Assembly (NCBI GenBank): GCA_965367295.1
Contig: CBDUHN010000027.1
Location: 1-47,751 of the forward strand
Length of the DNA stretch: 47,751 nucleotides
Source: JAIVHA01 sp965367295
Lineage (GTDB): Bacteria > Pseudomonadota > Gammaproteobacteria > DSM-19610
Reading direction: 5' to 3'
Shown here piece after piece: positions 17,118 to 23,763 of this stretch. Position numbers and translations under genes: made by a program. Under the pieces are notes generated by a model. That model ran no database searches and had not been told where the DNA came from. It was given only the letters and a program-made list of their open reading frames with translations. Position 1 is the stretch's first letter, and each line of letters opens with the position of its first letter.

Positions 17118-18129
17118 GTGAATCTCCCGTAATTATGGGTTCAGGCGTGTCGACGGATATCGCCATCAGGCAGGGCGTGGCTCCAGCCGGCTGCCAGGAA
17201 CTTTCATTTCGTGTTACTTCGTAGCGGGCCCAGTCCGCGAATGCTTCACGCGTGGTTGCATCTGTCCGACGGCGTCCCGTCCCGGCCACGACTCGATAGG
17301 ATAATGCTTCCTCTTCCGTAGGCCCATCAGTGTCGGGGGGAACAGCATCGATTACCTGGCGTACCTGCCAACCTGATCCGAATTCCCCATTACAATAGTA
17401 CGCTCCGATGCGGATGTCGCCCGGATCCATCGCAATGGTTTCCAAATTGCACTTGGCAAGATTGCAAATGGCGTCCAGGTCCTTCAGCTGTGGATCTACG
17501 GCTCCTGCTGCTGCAAGGTCTGCCCGCGAGAATACTTCGGGCGGTGGTTCCTCAGCGGCAGGGGGATCCGGCTTCTGGTGGCTGCGTGCCCACACAGCTG
17601 GATAACGGCGCCACGCAAAAGGAAAGTTAAACAGGACCGCCACAAATAGAATCACGAGCACATTCAGTAGTACCGGCGTTAATACGTAATTGAAACCCAG
17701 CGCGTGCAGCGCGTCGCTACCCGCCACAGCGGTAAGTGCGGTTGCCCCACCGGGTGGATGGATGCAGCGCATGTAGTACATCGCACCGATGGCAAGCGAT
17801 ACTGCCAAGGATGCGCTGAGTATGGGTTGCGCAATCAGTTTTGCACAGGCAACACCGATAATTGCCGAGATCAGGTGCCCGCCAAATACTGCCCAGGGCT
17901 GAGATAACGCACCATGCGGGACAGCAAACAGCAGGACTGCGGAGGCTCCCATTGACGCTACCAGACTGGCGCTTCCGCTCAGCCCAAGGGTTGTCTGGCT
18001 GACCAGCATGACGCCCAGTATGCCGGCGAGCCCGCCCAGGGCCGAGACCGTTTTTTCCAGATGACCGGAGCGTCTGAAACCCAGCCCCACGAAGCTGCGC
18101 AGGGCGCCGAGCATACTACTGGCGGACAT
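17095..18129 (-). CDS. HPP-family integral membrane protein
   Basis: A 344-residue inner-membrane protein. Residues 1-175 hold several hydrophobic segments. The family motif IHPPGGATAL near residue 123 comes before further segments (YVLTPVLLNVLVILFVAVLF). A proline-rich linker (QKPDPPAAEEPPPEV) leads to a soluble C-terminal domain of about 140 residues. That domain contains CNLAKCNLE and TGRRRTDATTREAFADWARYEV and was not recognised. HPP proteins of cyanobacteria and chloroplasts have been linked to nitrite transport. With NnrS and NsrR elsewhere in the window that is an attractive but unproven role here. It overlaps the CBS gene downstream and starts 5 bases after a small upstream gene, so all three form one operon divergent from a LysR gene. 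Confidence 0.85.
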   Translation of the reverse strand: MSASSMLGALRSFVGLGFRRSGHLEKTVSALGGLAGILGVMLVSQTTLGLSGSASLVASMGASAVLLFAVPHGALSQPWAVFGGHLISAIIGVACAKLIAQPILSASLAVSLAIGAMYYMRCIHPPGGATALTAVAGSDALHALGFNYVLTPVLLNVLVILFVAVLFNFPFAWRRYPAVWARSHQKPDPPAAEEPPPEVFSRADLAAAGAVDPQLKDLDAICNLAKCNLETIAMDPGDIRIGAYYCNGEFGSGWQVRQVIDAVPPDTDGPTEEEALSYRVVAGTGRRRTDATTREAFADWARYEVTRNESSWQPAGATPCLMAISVDTPEPIITGDSREQSKST

Positions 18130-18134
18130 GAGAT

Positions 18135-18380
18135 TTAGTCTTCCAGTGTAGTTCTATACGACGAACGCATGCCGGCGTTCGTGCCGGCCATTGGCTGGCC
18201 TGAGTGTTTCCCGGTGTAGTCGCGGAAATGATGGATGGCGTCAAGTCGCCCGGATGACCGATCCAGCCCGGCTTTGGCAATAAAAACCTCGATTCGACCT
18301 GGAAGTCGGCCTGGATGGAAATCGTCGATCTGGTTCAGCGTGTTTTTTTCCAGGGCTCTGGCCGCACGGGTGCCGGGCAT
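18135..18380 (-). CDS. Small hypothetical protein heading the HPP-CBS operon
   Basis: An 81-residue product rich in basic and polar residues (MPGTRAARALEKN...SSYRTTLED) with no signal peptide or membrane span. No family was recognised. The start at 18380 has AGGAG 6 bases upstream. An alternative ATG at 18384-18386 would touch that ribosome site. It ends 5 bases before the HPP start and is divergent from the LysR gene at 18501, which is typical of a first target gene. It could be real or a leader frame. Confidence 0.5.
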   Translation of the reverse strand: MPGTRAARALEKNTLNQIDDFHPGRLPGRIEVFIAKAGLDRSSGRLDAIHHFRDYTGKHSGQPMAGTNAGMRSSYRTTLED

Positions 18381-18390
18381 TTCCATCTCC

Positions 18391-18452
18391 TAACAATAAT
18401 CTTGTTATGCATCATAAAATGGCAATATAATAATAAACAAACAATATTTGTT
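18391..18452. promoter_or_regulatory. Two inverted repeats in the LysR/HPP divergent region
   Basis: TAACAA-N5-TTGTTA spans 18391-18407 and AACAA-TAT-TTGTT spans 18440-18452. Both share the AACAA/TTGTT half-site in an AT-rich, otherwise featureless 110-base gap between divergent genes. This is where a LysR-type regulator would bind to control itself and the neighbouring operon. Their centres are 47 bases apart. Binding is inferred from position only. Confidence 0.5.
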
Positions 18453-18500
18453 GCATATAGCTATCGATAAACGCGATATAAAGGGCTACCCTGCACCATT

Positions 18501-19361
18501 ATGGATATTGATCAAGCGCGCACCTTTCTTGCTATCGCTGCCCATGGCAGTTTCCTGGAGGCCGCCAACCGGCTACACGTTACCCAGTCCACCGTCAGTG
18601 CCCGGATCCAGCACCTGGAGGCCGACCTGGGTGCCAGGCTATTCGTGCGTAACCGTGCCGGGGCCAGTCTGACACCGGCGGGACGCCGTTTCATGCAACA
18701 TGCCAAGACGCTGGTACTGACGGTGGAGCAGGCACGGCATGATGTTGGCCTGCCCAATCGCTATCGTGCGACGATCCGGATCGGTGGCCGCATCGCCCTG
18801 TGGGAGGGTTTCCTGCCGCGTTGGGTCGGCTGGATGCGCAATGCCGATGCTGATATTGCGATCCGCAGTGCGATCGGTTTTGAGGATGACCTGATGCGGT
18901 GTTTGATCGAAGGCACCCTGGATATCGGCATGATGTACACCCCCAGTCACGCCCCCGGCCTGGTGGTGGAACACCTGTTCGATGAAACCCTGGTGCTGGT
19001 CAGTTCGCGGCCCGATACCCTGTGGCCGGACGAGGATTACATATATGTCGAATGGGGCCCTGGCTTCTACGCCAAACATCGCGAGAGTTATCCGGACCTG
19101 GAGCGGCCCGCGCAGGTGGTCACCATCGGCTGGCTCGGGGTGCAACTGATCCTGGCCAATGGTGGTTGTTGTTTTCTGCCGATCCGTATGGCACAGCCCT
19201 TCATTGATGATGGTCGTTTGTTCAGGGTTAGCAACGGCCCGGAGTTCAATCATCCTGCCTATATGGTGTTTCCACGGGAAGCGGACAGCGATGTCCTGCG
19301 CCTGGCCCTGCATGGTTTACGTGAACTGGCGGGAGGGTTGGAAGGAACAACGCCGACCTGA
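18501..19361 (+). CDS. LysR-family transcriptional regulator, copy A
   Basis: A 286-residue regulator. The N-terminal winged helix-turn-helix (about 1-60) reads ARTFLAIAAHGSFLEAANRLHVTQSTVSARI, the typical LysR signature. A helical linker and a two-lobe substrate-binding domain (about 85-280) follow. It is closely related along its whole length to the regulator at 19451-20296. Shared stretches include RLHVTQSTVSARI, LTPAGR, DIG(M/V)MYTP and WGP(G/E)F. It is divergent from the small gene-HPP-CBS operon, and inverted repeats sit between them, so that operon is its most likely target. The effector is unknown. The two copies face each other tail to tail. Confidence 0.93.
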   Translation: MDIDQARTFLAIAAHGSFLEAANRLHVTQSTVSARIQHLEADLGARLFVRNRAGASLTPAGRRFMQHAKTLVLTVEQARHDVGLPNRYRATIRIGGRIALWEGFLPRWVGWMRNADADIAIRSAIGFEDDLMRCLIEGTLDIGMMYTPSHAPGLVVEHLFDETLVLVSSRPDTLWPDEDYIYVEWGPGFYAKHRESYPDLERPAQVVTIGWLGVQLILANGGCCFLPIRMAQPFIDDGRLFRVSNGPEFNHPAYMVFPREADSDVLRLALHGLRELAGGLEGTTPT

Positions 19362-19450
19362 GCAGGGCTGGGTTTTCCTGCCTTGAGAGCCGGATATGGT
19401 ATAGGGCTGGACCATGACCGGTGGTGCCTGGATCAGAATCAATCCAGATG

Positions 19451-20296
19451 CTATTCGCGTCCGGCTATCTGACGCAGACCATCGAGTGCGGTAGTAAATA
19501 TGTCTGGGTCTCTGTCGCTCGGATATACAATATATGCAGGCAGCGCAAATGTGGGGGCATCTTCGACCCGCTTCAGTTTGCCGGCAGCAATCAACTCCTG
19601 TACCAGCCGTAGCGGAAAATACCCGGCCCCCCCTTCGTTGAGGATGTACTGTAATCCAAGCCAGCCAATACCTGCCACCAGTGGGGTCGCAGCCGGTTCG
19701 GCAAAATGCATATTGTGTTTATAGAAAAATTCCGGTCCCCAATCCACGTAGACATAATCACGGTCACCCGGCCCGGCTGCGTCGGCACGGGTTGCCACCA
19801 GCACGAGTTTTTCCTCCAGCAGATGTTCCACTGTCATCCCGGGACGGCTTTGGGGCGTGTACATCACGCCGATATCGATACTGCCTTCGACCAGCCGTTG
19901 CATGAGTTCCTCCTCCAGGCCGATTTCGGCACGTAGAGAAATATCCGGGACATGTTGCCGCATCCAGGACAGCCAGTTGAGTAGCATCTGTTCCCACAGA
20001 CCGAATCGACCACCTACGGTCAGGGTGGCGCGAAAGCCGGACTGGACACCGACCTCATGGCGGATTTCCTCAACCGTGCGTACCAGCGTGGTGGCATGCC
20101 GCTGGAACTGACGGCCCGCCGGCGTCAGGGTAGTGCCTGCCTTGTTACGCACGAACAATGCACAGCCAAGCGTCTCCTCCAGGGTTCGGATTCGCGCACT
20201 GACAGTGGACTGGGTGACATGCAGGCGATCGGCCGCGGTGCTGAAATTGCCCGCTGTCACAACGGTGAGAAAGGTACGCGCGAGTTCGGTATCCAT
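19451..20296 (-). CDS. LysR-family transcriptional regulator, copy B
   Basis: A 281-residue paralog of the regulator at 18501. The N-terminal helix-turn-helix is ARTFLTVVTAGNFSTAADRLHVTQSTVSARI, followed by the effector-binding domain with SIDIGVMYTPQSRPGM and YVYVDWGPEFFYKH. Both copies conserve the LEE/FEDDLMQRL region and the WGP-F-KH segment of the presumed ligand pocket, so they may sense related ligands. It is divergent from the reading frames at 20417 and 20635, separated by 120 bases containing an 8-base inverted repeat. Those are its likely targets. An ancestral duplication followed by inversion is inferred from the convergent arrangement. Confidence 0.93.
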   Translation of the reverse strand: MDTELARTFLTVVTAGNFSTAADRLHVTQSTVSARIRTLEETLGCALFVRNKAGTTLTPAGRQFQRHATTLVRTVEEIRHEVGVQSGFRATLTVGGRFGLWEQMLLNWLSWMRQHVPDISLRAEIGLEEELMQRLVEGSIDIGVMYTPQSRPGMTVEHLLEEKLVLVATRADAAGPGDRDYVYVDWGPEFFYKHNMHFAEPAATPLVAGIGWLGLQYILNEGGAGYFPLRLVQELIAAGKLKRVEDAPTFALPAYIVYPSDRDPDIFTTALDGLRQIAGRE

Positions 20297-20311
20297 AATC
20301 GCTCTTTGTAT

Positions 20312-20364
20312 CGATAATGTGAATAGTATTGGCTTAAATTACTCGTTTTACAAATACATTATCG
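20312..20364. promoter_or_regulatory. Widely spaced inverted repeat before LysR copy B
   Basis: CGATAATG (20312-20319) and CATTATCG (20357-20364) are perfect 8-base arms whose centres lie 45 bases apart, about four helical turns. They sit in the AT-rich gap between LysR copy B and the plus-strand genes. This spacing suits a LysR tetramer contacting two sites, but each arm is only half of a usual box. Confidence 0.4.
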
Positions 20365-20416
20365 CCATTTAATCTCAATTATAGACACAAGCCCACACCC
20401 GGCATGAGGAAGTGAG

Positions 20417-20503
20417 ATGAAACAGTTCATCGTGCAGCATCCCAGGGTAACGCTGGAGATCGGAGGGGAGTTTGTCATCGTGGTTGGGGCACTGATGCAC
20501 TGA
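20417..20503 (+). CDS. Possible 28-residue small protein or leader peptide
   Basis: A short frame MKQFIVQHPRVTLEIG...LMH with a reasonable ribosome site (AGGAAGTGAG) directly before ATG 20417. The second half is hydrophobic and glycine-containing (GGEFVIVVGAL). Its stop codon is followed within 12 bases by a strong double hairpin and, 130 bases on, by the gene at 20635. It could be a genuine small protein, a leader peptide, or chance. No family was recognised. Confidence 0.3.
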   Translation: MKQFIVQHPRVTLEIGGEFVIVVGALMH

Positions 20504-20514
20504 CCGCGGTTTCG

Positions 20515-20565
20515 CATACTCGGGTGATTGTCACCGGGAAGTATGTGGCCCGGTACGTTACCGGG
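20515..20565 (+). promoter_or_regulatory. Structured leader: two strong hairpins
   Basis: Hairpin 1 (20515-20545) has CATACT/AGTATG outer arms and GGTGA/TCACC inner arms around a TTG loop. Hairpin 2 (20549-20565) has perfect 7-base arms, CCCGGTA and TACCGGG, around CGT. They are 3 bases apart and lie about 70 bases before the start at 20635. No T run follows hairpin 2, so this looks more like a structured untranslated region than a terminator. Confidence 0.45.
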
Positions 20566-20634
20566 ATAGGGTGGTTATGGCCACACAGCAGAAGATACAC
20601 AGAAATCAAATGTGTTTCATGAAGGAGATTATCC

Positions 20635-21105
20635 ATGTCGAATCTGATCGAGAATTTTCCCCATAACGGTATCGTGACCGTGAACCGCGTCATCATTAAG
20701 TCCGGTTATTCAATTGAGGATCTCCAGGAACGGGTGGCGGTTCTCTGTGAGAATGTGAAGACTTATCATTCCGAAAGTGGGTTTATTGGCGGTTTTGTCG
20801 TTCTCAATAGCGGCAATATCTCCAATGAGGGTTCAACCGTTGGCCAGGCGGTGGCAAGTCCATTCAAGCATCGAGAAGCTTTGATCGTAACCTTTTGGCG
20901 CTCCTTCGATGAACATGAGCTATCGCATCGTAGTGATACTTTCCAGCCCTTGTTCAGGAAGGTATTGGAGTTATGTGAGAATGGCAATGAGGAAATTGCC
21001 TACGAGATGCTATGGTCAGGTAAGGCATACAGCCCGGACGATGCAGTACGGGCCCGTTACGCCAAGGAGCAGAATCAACAGGAGCCGCATTACGCACTAG
21101 GCTAA
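20635..21105 (+). CDS. Uncharacterised protein family, copy 1 (possible ABM-like fold)
   Basis: A 156-residue soluble protein with no signal peptide. It is clearly homologous to the product at 34033-34485. Shared segments include GIVTVNRVI, VKTYHS, SNEGSTVGQAV, EALIVTFW-SF-EHE-SH, LELCENGNEEIAY-MLWSGKAY. The EALIVTFWRSFDEHELSH part resembles the strand-helix of dimeric alpha-beta barrel (antibiotic monooxygenase-like) proteins, where a conserved Trp-Ser-X-Glu pattern recurs. That link is tentative. The start has AAGGAGA 6 bases upstream. The gene is divergent from LysR copy B and 67 bases upstream of DUF488. Two cysteines (C38 and C118) are conserved between the copies. Confidence 0.8.
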   Translation: MSNLIENFPHNGIVTVNRVIIKSGYSIEDLQERVAVLCENVKTYHSESGFIGGFVVLNSGNISNEGSTVGQAVASPFKHREALIVTFWRSFDEHELSHRSDTFQPLFRKVLELCENGNEEIAYEMLWSGKAYSPDDAVRARYAKEQNQQEPHYALG

Positions 21106-21172
21106 TACAACGCGCAGTATGATTAGCAATGGTGGGTGCCGTGCGGTCATGAGTAAACGGAAAGTAGCCGAT

Positions 21173-21535
21173 ATGAAGCCGATATACCTGAAGCGGGCCT
21201 ATGAAGATCCCGCCTTGCAGGACGGATTTCGTGTCCTGGTGGATCGGCTGTGGCCGCGCGGCACCACGAAAGAAAAGTTGAAAATCGATGTGTGGGCCAG
21301 GGATCTTGCACCAAGCACGCCGTTGCGCAAATGGTTTTCCCATGAATCCGGCAAGTGGGAATCGTTTAAACACCGCTATTTCACAGAACTGGATGAGCAC
21401 CCTGATGAGGTGGCTCAGTTGCTCGAGAAAATCACTGAAAGCACGTTAACGCTCGTTTATTCAGCCCGCGACGAACAATTCAATAATGCCGCTGCATTGA
21501 AGGAATATCTAGAAAATAAACTGGGAATAAAGTGA
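21173..21535 (+). CDS. DUF488 family protein (YeaO-like)
   Basis: A 120-residue protein of the DUF488/YeaO family. LKRAYEDPALQDGFRVLVDRLWPRGTTKEKLKIDVWARDLAPSTPLRKWFSHE covers most of the family signature, and LTLVYSARDEQFNNA is the C-terminal motif. ATG 21173 puts the family core right at the N-terminus. Earlier in-frame starts at 21119 and 21149 remain possible. The biochemical role of DUF488 proteins is not established, although the conserved RLWPRG and Asp/Lys residues suggest a catalytic or binding site. It probably shares a transcript with the gene at 20635. Confidence 0.85.
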   Translation: MKPIYLKRAYEDPALQDGFRVLVDRLWPRGTTKEKLKIDVWARDLAPSTPLRKWFSHESGKWESFKHRYFTELDEHPDEVAQLLEKITESTLTLVYSARDEQFNNAAALKEYLENKLGIK

Positions 21536-21896
21536 CCCCTCACAGAATAGTCGCCCTGTCCACACTGCGGCTGCAGGATGTCAGTCCAGGACGGCCGGGT
21601 TAAGCAGCTAATCAAGGTCCTCGTGTCTGGGGCAGTTGTTCATCATATCTTCAGGTGCCTGTATTCATAGGCATCAAATATTACCTGGAAACCTGTTTCC
21701 CATGGCGGCGTGTTTTTGTGTCTGTTCCCTGCCCATGGGAATCACACGGTCCGTTTTCCGGCCCAGTGACGGTTGCGATACTGTCATGGGAACTTTTTCC
21801 GGCTCATGTGCATTATTAGGTTGATAGTTGTTAACCGCAAAGGACATGTGATGCGGTAATAAACATACCCTGATAACTGATCTGGAGATATGCACT
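21536..21896 (+). promoter_or_regulatory. 361-base intergenic region with a possible ECF promoter
   Basis: No convincing gene is visible. GGAACTT at 21789-21795 matches the -35 element used by RpoE-like ECF sigma factors. The -10 region about 16 bases later is AT-rich (ATTATTAGG), not a clear match. Because the downstream operon encodes its own ECF sigma factor, autoregulation from this site is plausible. GGAGAT lies before the ATG at 21897. A CCCATGG/CCATGGG pair around 21700-21741 is a weak hairpin. Confidence 0.35.
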
Positions 21897-22484
21897 ATGG
21901 AGACCAAATCGAAACACACTGTGATAGCCAATGCGCCTCGCCGCAATTTTCTGTTTCAATCGACCGCAACACTCCTGTCCGGAGCATCCATCGCGCTGTT
22001 GGCTGGAAAACCTGGCCTGGTGATGGCAAATAATCGTAGTGATGCGGATGCTGAGATGGATGTGCGGATACTGAATACCGCACTTGGAGCCGAGCGCGAG
22101 GCAGTTGCTGCCTATGGTGTAGGCGCAGAAAGTGGCCTCCTCGAGACCACGGTGTTGAAGGTGGCCGCAAAATTCCAGGGGCATCACAAGGAGCATGCAG
22201 ACGTCCTGATTGCAACCATTCGCAAACTTGGCGGGACTGTAGCTGAACCCAGAAAACAATACGATTTCCCGGTTGATAGCCTGAAAAACCAGGTGGATGT
22301 GCTGAATTTTGCCGCAGTGCTTGAGCGCGGTGCGGTCAGCGCCTATGCCGGTGCAATTCCGTTGTTTGAAAACCGGGATCTATCCAAAGCGGCAGCGAGC
22401 ATCCTGGCGGATGAGGCGATGCACTGGTCAATCCTGCGTCAGGCACTGGGGCTTGATCCGGTTCCCGGTGCGTTTTTTTCGTAA
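21897..22484 (+). CDS. Tat-exported ferritin-like domain protein
   Basis: A 195-residue periplasmic protein. The N-terminus has a twin-arginine type signal (PRRNFLFQSTATLLSGASIALLAG) ending near ANNRS (about residue 45). The remainder is a four-helix bundle of the ferritin-like type. Candidate di-metal ligands are E in GAEREAVAAY, H in FQGHHKEH, E in VLERGAVSAY and E/H in DEAMHWSIL. The second half shows a true ExxH, while the first half reads QGHH, with Gln where Glu is usual. It may handle iron or reactive oxygen in the periplasm. It begins a same-strand run with a cytochrome c, an ECF sigma factor and a di-haem cytochrome. Only 13 bases separate it from the next gene. Confidence 0.85.
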   Translation: METKSKHTVIANAPRRNFLFQSTATLLSGASIALLAGKPGLVMANNRSDADAEMDVRILNTALGAEREAVAAYGVGAESGLLETTVLKVAAKFQGHHKEHADVLIATIRKLGGTVAEPRKQYDFPVDSLKNQVDVLNFAAVLERGAVSAYAGAIPLFENRDLSKAAASILADEAMHWSILRQALGLDPVPGAFFS

Positions 22485-22497
22485 TGGCGTGTAAGTC

Positions 22498-22965
22498 ATG
22501 TGTTTGACTGCAATAAACAGTGATATGCGCGATGGGAAAAGCTGTCTGAGGACAGGGCTTGAGATCCTTTTTTCCCTGTTGTTCATGACGGCGTATGAAT
22601 TGGTGTGGGCTGCGGCAGGAAACGGGGACCCGGTGCGTGGGGAAATAATATATGGACGCTGTGCGGCATGTCATTCCCTGAATTACAACCGTACCGGGCC
22701 CCTGCATTGTGGCATTGTCGGGCGTATGGCAGGAACCGTAAGCGGCTTCGGCTATTCGGTGGCCATGCAGAACGCCAATATTGTATGGAACAGTGAAACA
22801 CTGGATTTATTCCTTGAATCGCCGATCGCCATGGTCCCAGGGACCACCATGGGGTATGCCGGAATCAATGATTCACGTGACCGACATGACCTAATTGCGT
22901 ACCTGGAGTATGCCGGCCATTCTGCTGAGTTGTGTGGCTCGAACCTGAGTACTGAAAAACCATGA
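22498..22965 (+). CDS. Mono-haem class I cytochrome c
   Basis: A secreted c-type cytochrome of up to 155 residues. A signal peptide (GLEILFSLLFMTAYELVWAAA) precedes the haem site C55-A-A-C58-H59. The axial methionine is probably in VPGTTMGYAG, and the C-terminal helix LIAYLEYAG fits class I. The start may be ATG 22498 or ATG 22525; the second gives a cleaner signal peptide. A likely role is periplasmic electron transfer, perhaps to or from the di-haem protein encoded downstream. It is tightly spaced after the ferritin-like gene, which suggests one transcript. Confidence 0.88.
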   Translation: MCLTAINSDMRDGKSCLRTGLEILFSLLFMTAYELVWAAAGNGDPVRGEIIYGRCAACHSLNYNRTGPLHCGIVGRMAGTVSGFGYSVAMQNANIVWNSETLDLFLESPIAMVPGTTMGYAGINDSRDRHDLIAYLEYAGHSAELCGSNLSTEKP

Positions 22966-23007
22966 TCACACCTAGTGAATATATGATTTATGTTGAGGGT
23001 TGCGTTT

Positions 23008-23706
23008 ATGCCTGAATCGGATCATCAGCCCAGGGGTGTCGTAATGGAATCCCAGGCGCAAGCAGACGATATTATCGTGCTGGACCGAATTCGGTCCGGT
23101 GATTGTCGTGCGTATGAGATGGTCATGCGTCGCTACAATCAAAGGCTTTTCCGTGTGGCACGAAGTATTTTACGCAGTGACGATATGGCACAGGATGCCG
23201 TACAGGAGGCCTATGTCACTGCGTTTTACAAGCTGGATAAATATGAACCAACGGGAAGTTTTGGGGCATGGCTGACGCGGATTGCCGTTAATGAGGCGCT
23301 TATGATCAAGCGAAAAAATCATCGTTTTATACGCGAAGATACATGGAATGTCAGTGTTAATGGCGCCCAGGAAGGAGAGCAGCCAGCGGAGATGTCCGAC
23401 CCGGAAGATCGTGTGGCTAACGCGGAACTTGCCAGGTTGATCGAGCGAGCGGTGGATGGGTTGCCTGAGGATTATCGGACGGTGTTTGTGTTGCGTGACA
23501 TACAGCAGTTGAGCATTAAAGAGACTGCGGAAAGTATGGGTGTCAATGAAGCCACCATCAAATCGCGCTTGTTCAGGGCGCGTAATCTCATGCAGCAGAT
23601 GCTGGACAAATATATATCTGCAGCGGGCATGGAAGTTTTTGAATTTGCCGGTAAGCGATGCGACCGCATGGTGTCACTGGTGCTTCGTAAATTACGGATT
23701 CAATAG
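23008..23706 (+). CDS. ECF-type RNA polymerase sigma factor
   Basis: A 232-residue sigma-70 family factor of the group 4 (ECF) layout. Region 2 spans about 25-95 (YEMVMRRYNQRLFRVARSIL, DAVQEAYVTAFYKLDKYEP, FGAWLTRIAVNEALMIKRK). Region 4 spans about 145-200 (LPEDYRTVFVLRDIQQLSIKETAESMGVNEATIKSRLFRARN). A short C-terminal tail FAGKRCDRMVSLVLRKL is seen in one large ECF group. ATG 23008 has GAGGGT 8 bases upstream; 22990 and 23044 are alternatives. No anti-sigma gene is adjacent. It sits between two cytochrome genes, so it may control this redox cluster in response to periplasmic oxidants. Confidence 0.93.
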   Translation: MPESDHQPRGVVMESQAQADDIIVLDRIRSGDCRAYEMVMRRYNQRLFRVARSILRSDDMAQDAVQEAYVTAFYKLDKYEPTGSFGAWLTRIAVNEALMIKRKNHRFIREDTWNVSVNGAQEGEQPAEMSDPEDRVANAELARLIERAVDGLPEDYRTVFVLRDIQQLSIKETAESMGVNEATIKSRLFRARNLMQQMLDKYISAAGMEVFEFAGKRCDRMVSLVLRKLRIQ

Positions 23707-23763
23707 CTGATGGATTATGGCATGTGACGTGGTGGTATTTACTAGTAAATATGGAGATTCGGT

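Noticed and set aside
21167..21174. GCCGATAT at the start of the DUF488 gene as a sigma-28 -10 box
   Set aside because: The sequence 15 bases upstream is CATG, not TAAA, and the site overlaps the start codon.
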